Part shown: one piece after another, positions 62,788-64,000 of the stretch | Numbering within the stretch: the stretch's first letter is position 1 | How the letters are laid out: every line of letters begins with the position of its first letter | NCBI RefSeq assembly: GCF_031457455.1 | Contig: NZ_JAVDWU010000003.1 | Location: 186,001-250,000, forward strand | DNA length: 64,000 nt | Direction of reading: 5' to 3' | From: Hydrogenophaga palleronii_A | GTDB lineage: Bacteria > Pseudomonadota > Gammaproteobacteria > Burkholderiales > Burkholderiaceae_C | Notes under the pieces: model-generated | Told to the model about the DNA's origin: nothing | Database searches by the model: none | Seen by the model: the letters and a program-made list of their open reading frames with translations, nothing else | Position numbers and translations under genes: made by a program

Positions 62788-63030
62788 AGCTGAAACCTTC
62801 ATTTGTTGCGTCAGGCGGCCATTTCACACCATCTATTCAACAAATGCCTAGAAATTAGCATCAAAAACTGGTTTCTTAAGGTCAATTGGCAATTCGTAGC
62901 AGCGCCACCGCCCTACGATGAACTTCGTTCTCACCCCAACGGAGTTCGCCCCATGCCCACGTGTTTTGCCGCCATGACGCTGTACGCACCCGGGCTGCAA
63001 GCGCTCCTACACACCAGGACCCTTGATGCC
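62788..63030. promoter_or_regulatory. Divergent acdR-acdS control region
   Basis: A 243-bp spacer with a marked AT-rich part (about 62815-62900, with ACAAATGCCTAGAAATTAGC and TCAATTGGCAATTCG), unlike the GC-rich surroundings. AcdR/Lrp proteins bind such AT-rich sites. A short in-frame extension of acdS from ATG 62953 is possible but looks non-conserved. Confidence 0.45.
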
Positions 63031-64000
63031 ATGACCACCGTCACCACCCACACCCTGAACCTGCAGAAATTTCCCCGCTACCCGCTCACCTTTGGCCCCA
63101 GCCCCATCCAGCACCTCAAGCGGCTCAGCAACCACTTGGGCGGCAAGGTGCAGCTCTACGCCAAGCGCGAAGACTGCAACAGCGGCCTGGCTTTCGGCGG
63201 CAACAAGACACGCAAGCTTGAATACCTGATCCCCGAAGCCATCGCCGGTGGTTACGACACGCTGGTCTCCATCGGCGGCATCCAGTCGAACCAGACGCGC
63301 CAGGTGGCCGCCGTGGCCGCGCATCTGGGCATGAAGTGCGTGCTGGTGCAGGAGAACTGGGTCAACTATTCCGACGCGGTGTACGACCGCGTGGGCAACA
63401 TCGAGATGAGCCGCATCATGGGTGCCGACGTGCGGCTGGACGCGGCGGGTTTTGACATCGGCATCCGCCCCAGCTGGGAACAGGCGATGGAAGACGTGCG
63501 CCAGGCCGGCGGCAAGCCCTTCCCCGTGCCCGCCGGTTGTTCAGAGCACCCCTACGGCGGCCTGGGCTTCGTGGGTTTTGCCGAAGAAGTGCGCCAGCAG
63601 GAAGCCGAGCTGGGTTTTCAGTTCGACTACATCGTGGTGTGCTCTGTGACCGGCAGCACCCAGGCCGGCATGGTGGTGGGTTTTGCGGCAGACGGCCGCG
63701 CGCGCAAGGTGATCGGCATCGACGCCTCAGCCAAGCCCGAAAAGACCCACGCACAGATTCTGCGCATTGCGCAGAACACCGCGCAACTGGTGGAACTGAA
63801 CCAGGACATCACGGCAGAAGACGTGGTGCTGGACACGCGCTACGGTGGCCCCGAATACGGCCTGCCCAACGAAGGCACGCTGGAAGCCATTCGCCTGTGC
63901 GCGCGGCAGGAAGGCATGCTGACCGACCCGGTGTACGAGGGCAAATCCATGCACGGCATGATCGACAAGGTTCGCCGCGGCGAATTCCCCGAAGGCTCGC
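63031..64000 (+). CDS. acdS: 1-aminocyclopropane-1-carboxylate deaminase, 3' end cut by the window
   Basis: 323 residues are visible; about 15-20 are missing at the C-terminus, given a family length of about 338. PLP Lys59 is in GGNKTRKLEY, the catalytic Ser in IQSNQTRQV, and the VYEGKSMHG segment has Tyr302-Glu303, matching Tyr294-Glu295 of the Pseudomonas enzyme after an 8-residue N-terminal offset. That Glu separates true ACC deaminases from D-cysteine desulfhydrases. It cleaves the ethylene precursor ACC to 2-oxobutyrate and ammonia, a plant-associated trait. Confidence 0.93.
   Translation, partial: MTTVTTHTLNLQKFPRYPLTFGPSPIQHLKRLSNHLGGKVQLYAKREDCNSGLAFGGNKTRKLEYLIPEAIAGGYDTLVSIGGIQSNQTRQVAAVAAHLGMKCVLVQENWVNYSDAVYDRVGNIEMSRIMGADVRLDAAGFDIGIRPSWEQAMEDVRQAGGKPFPVPAGCSEHPYGGLGFVGFAEEVRQQEAELGFQFDYIVVCSVTGSTQAGMVVGFAADGRARKVIGIDASAKPEKTHAQILRIAQNTAQLVELNQDITAEDVVLDTRYGGPEYGLPNEGTLEAIRLCARQEGMLTDPVYEGKSMHGMIDKVRRGEFPEGS

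Overview
The window is about 65% GC, densely coded chromosomal DNA, most likely from a betaproteobacterium of the order Burkholderiales, probably Comamonadaceae (a Hydrogenophaga/Acidovorax/Variovorax-like organism). The genus cannot be fixed from sequence alone. The clues are several Bug-type tripartite-carboxylate binding proteins, branched-chain-type (Liv) ABC transporters, the gene order hpf-ptsN-hprK / fur / bamE-dapB / exbBD / leuS-lptE-holA, and many copies of a short GC-rich intergenic palindrome. I found no tRNA, rRNA, CRISPR array, prophage or intact insertion sequence.

Layout. 1-506: 5' part of a minus-strand regulator, cut by the window edge. 598-9025: eight overlapping plus-strand genes with an amidohydrolase, a COG0523 GTPase and a complete Liv-type ABC importer with two binding proteins. 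9034-15291: a LysR regulator divergent from an indolepyruvate oxidoreductase pair, an orphan Bug protein and a 4HBT thioesterase. 15318-25386: a five-gene overlapping minus-strand operon (class III transaminase, Tm-1-like protein, HAD hydrolase, class III transaminase or phospho-lyase, APH-type kinase). It is preceded by an aldehyde dehydrogenase, an EutR-like AraC regulator and a divergent APC permease, and looks like an amine or amino-alcohol catabolic locus. 25554-30071: gshA-type glutamate-cysteine ligase, proA, a DUF2855 protein and a rhodanese. 30137-36286: an IclR regulator divergent from an AroE-like dehydrogenase, an SDR and a complete Bug/TctB/TctA transporter, ending in a YjbR-like gene.

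36287-39981 is the only visibly disturbed stretch. It holds a chimeric gene remnant, a response-regulator remnant, a stand-alone UvrA paralogue and a host-attachment-type protein. 40039-47784 is a second Liv operon with a salicylaldehyde-dehydrogenase-like enzyme and a divergent FeaR-like AraC regulator. 48307-58398 is core housekeeping: holA, lptE, leuS, exbD/exbB, dapB, bamE, fur, hprK, ptsN, hpf. 58571-62151 holds a YghU-like glutathione enzyme, a MarR regulator and vanillate demethylase vanAB. 62314-64000 is a divergent Lrp-type acdR and ACC deaminase acdS, the latter cut by the window end.

Overall this is a chromosome segment rich in scavenging systems for aromatic and amino compounds, typical of a soil, water or rhizosphere heterotroph. 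The least explained part is the 15.3-20.9 kb operon. The clearest genome-scale signal outside genes is the intergenic palindrome family, which abuts stop codons, sits in three consecutive gaps of one operon, forms a large inverted pair between fur and hprK, and supplies the ribosome binding site of exbD.
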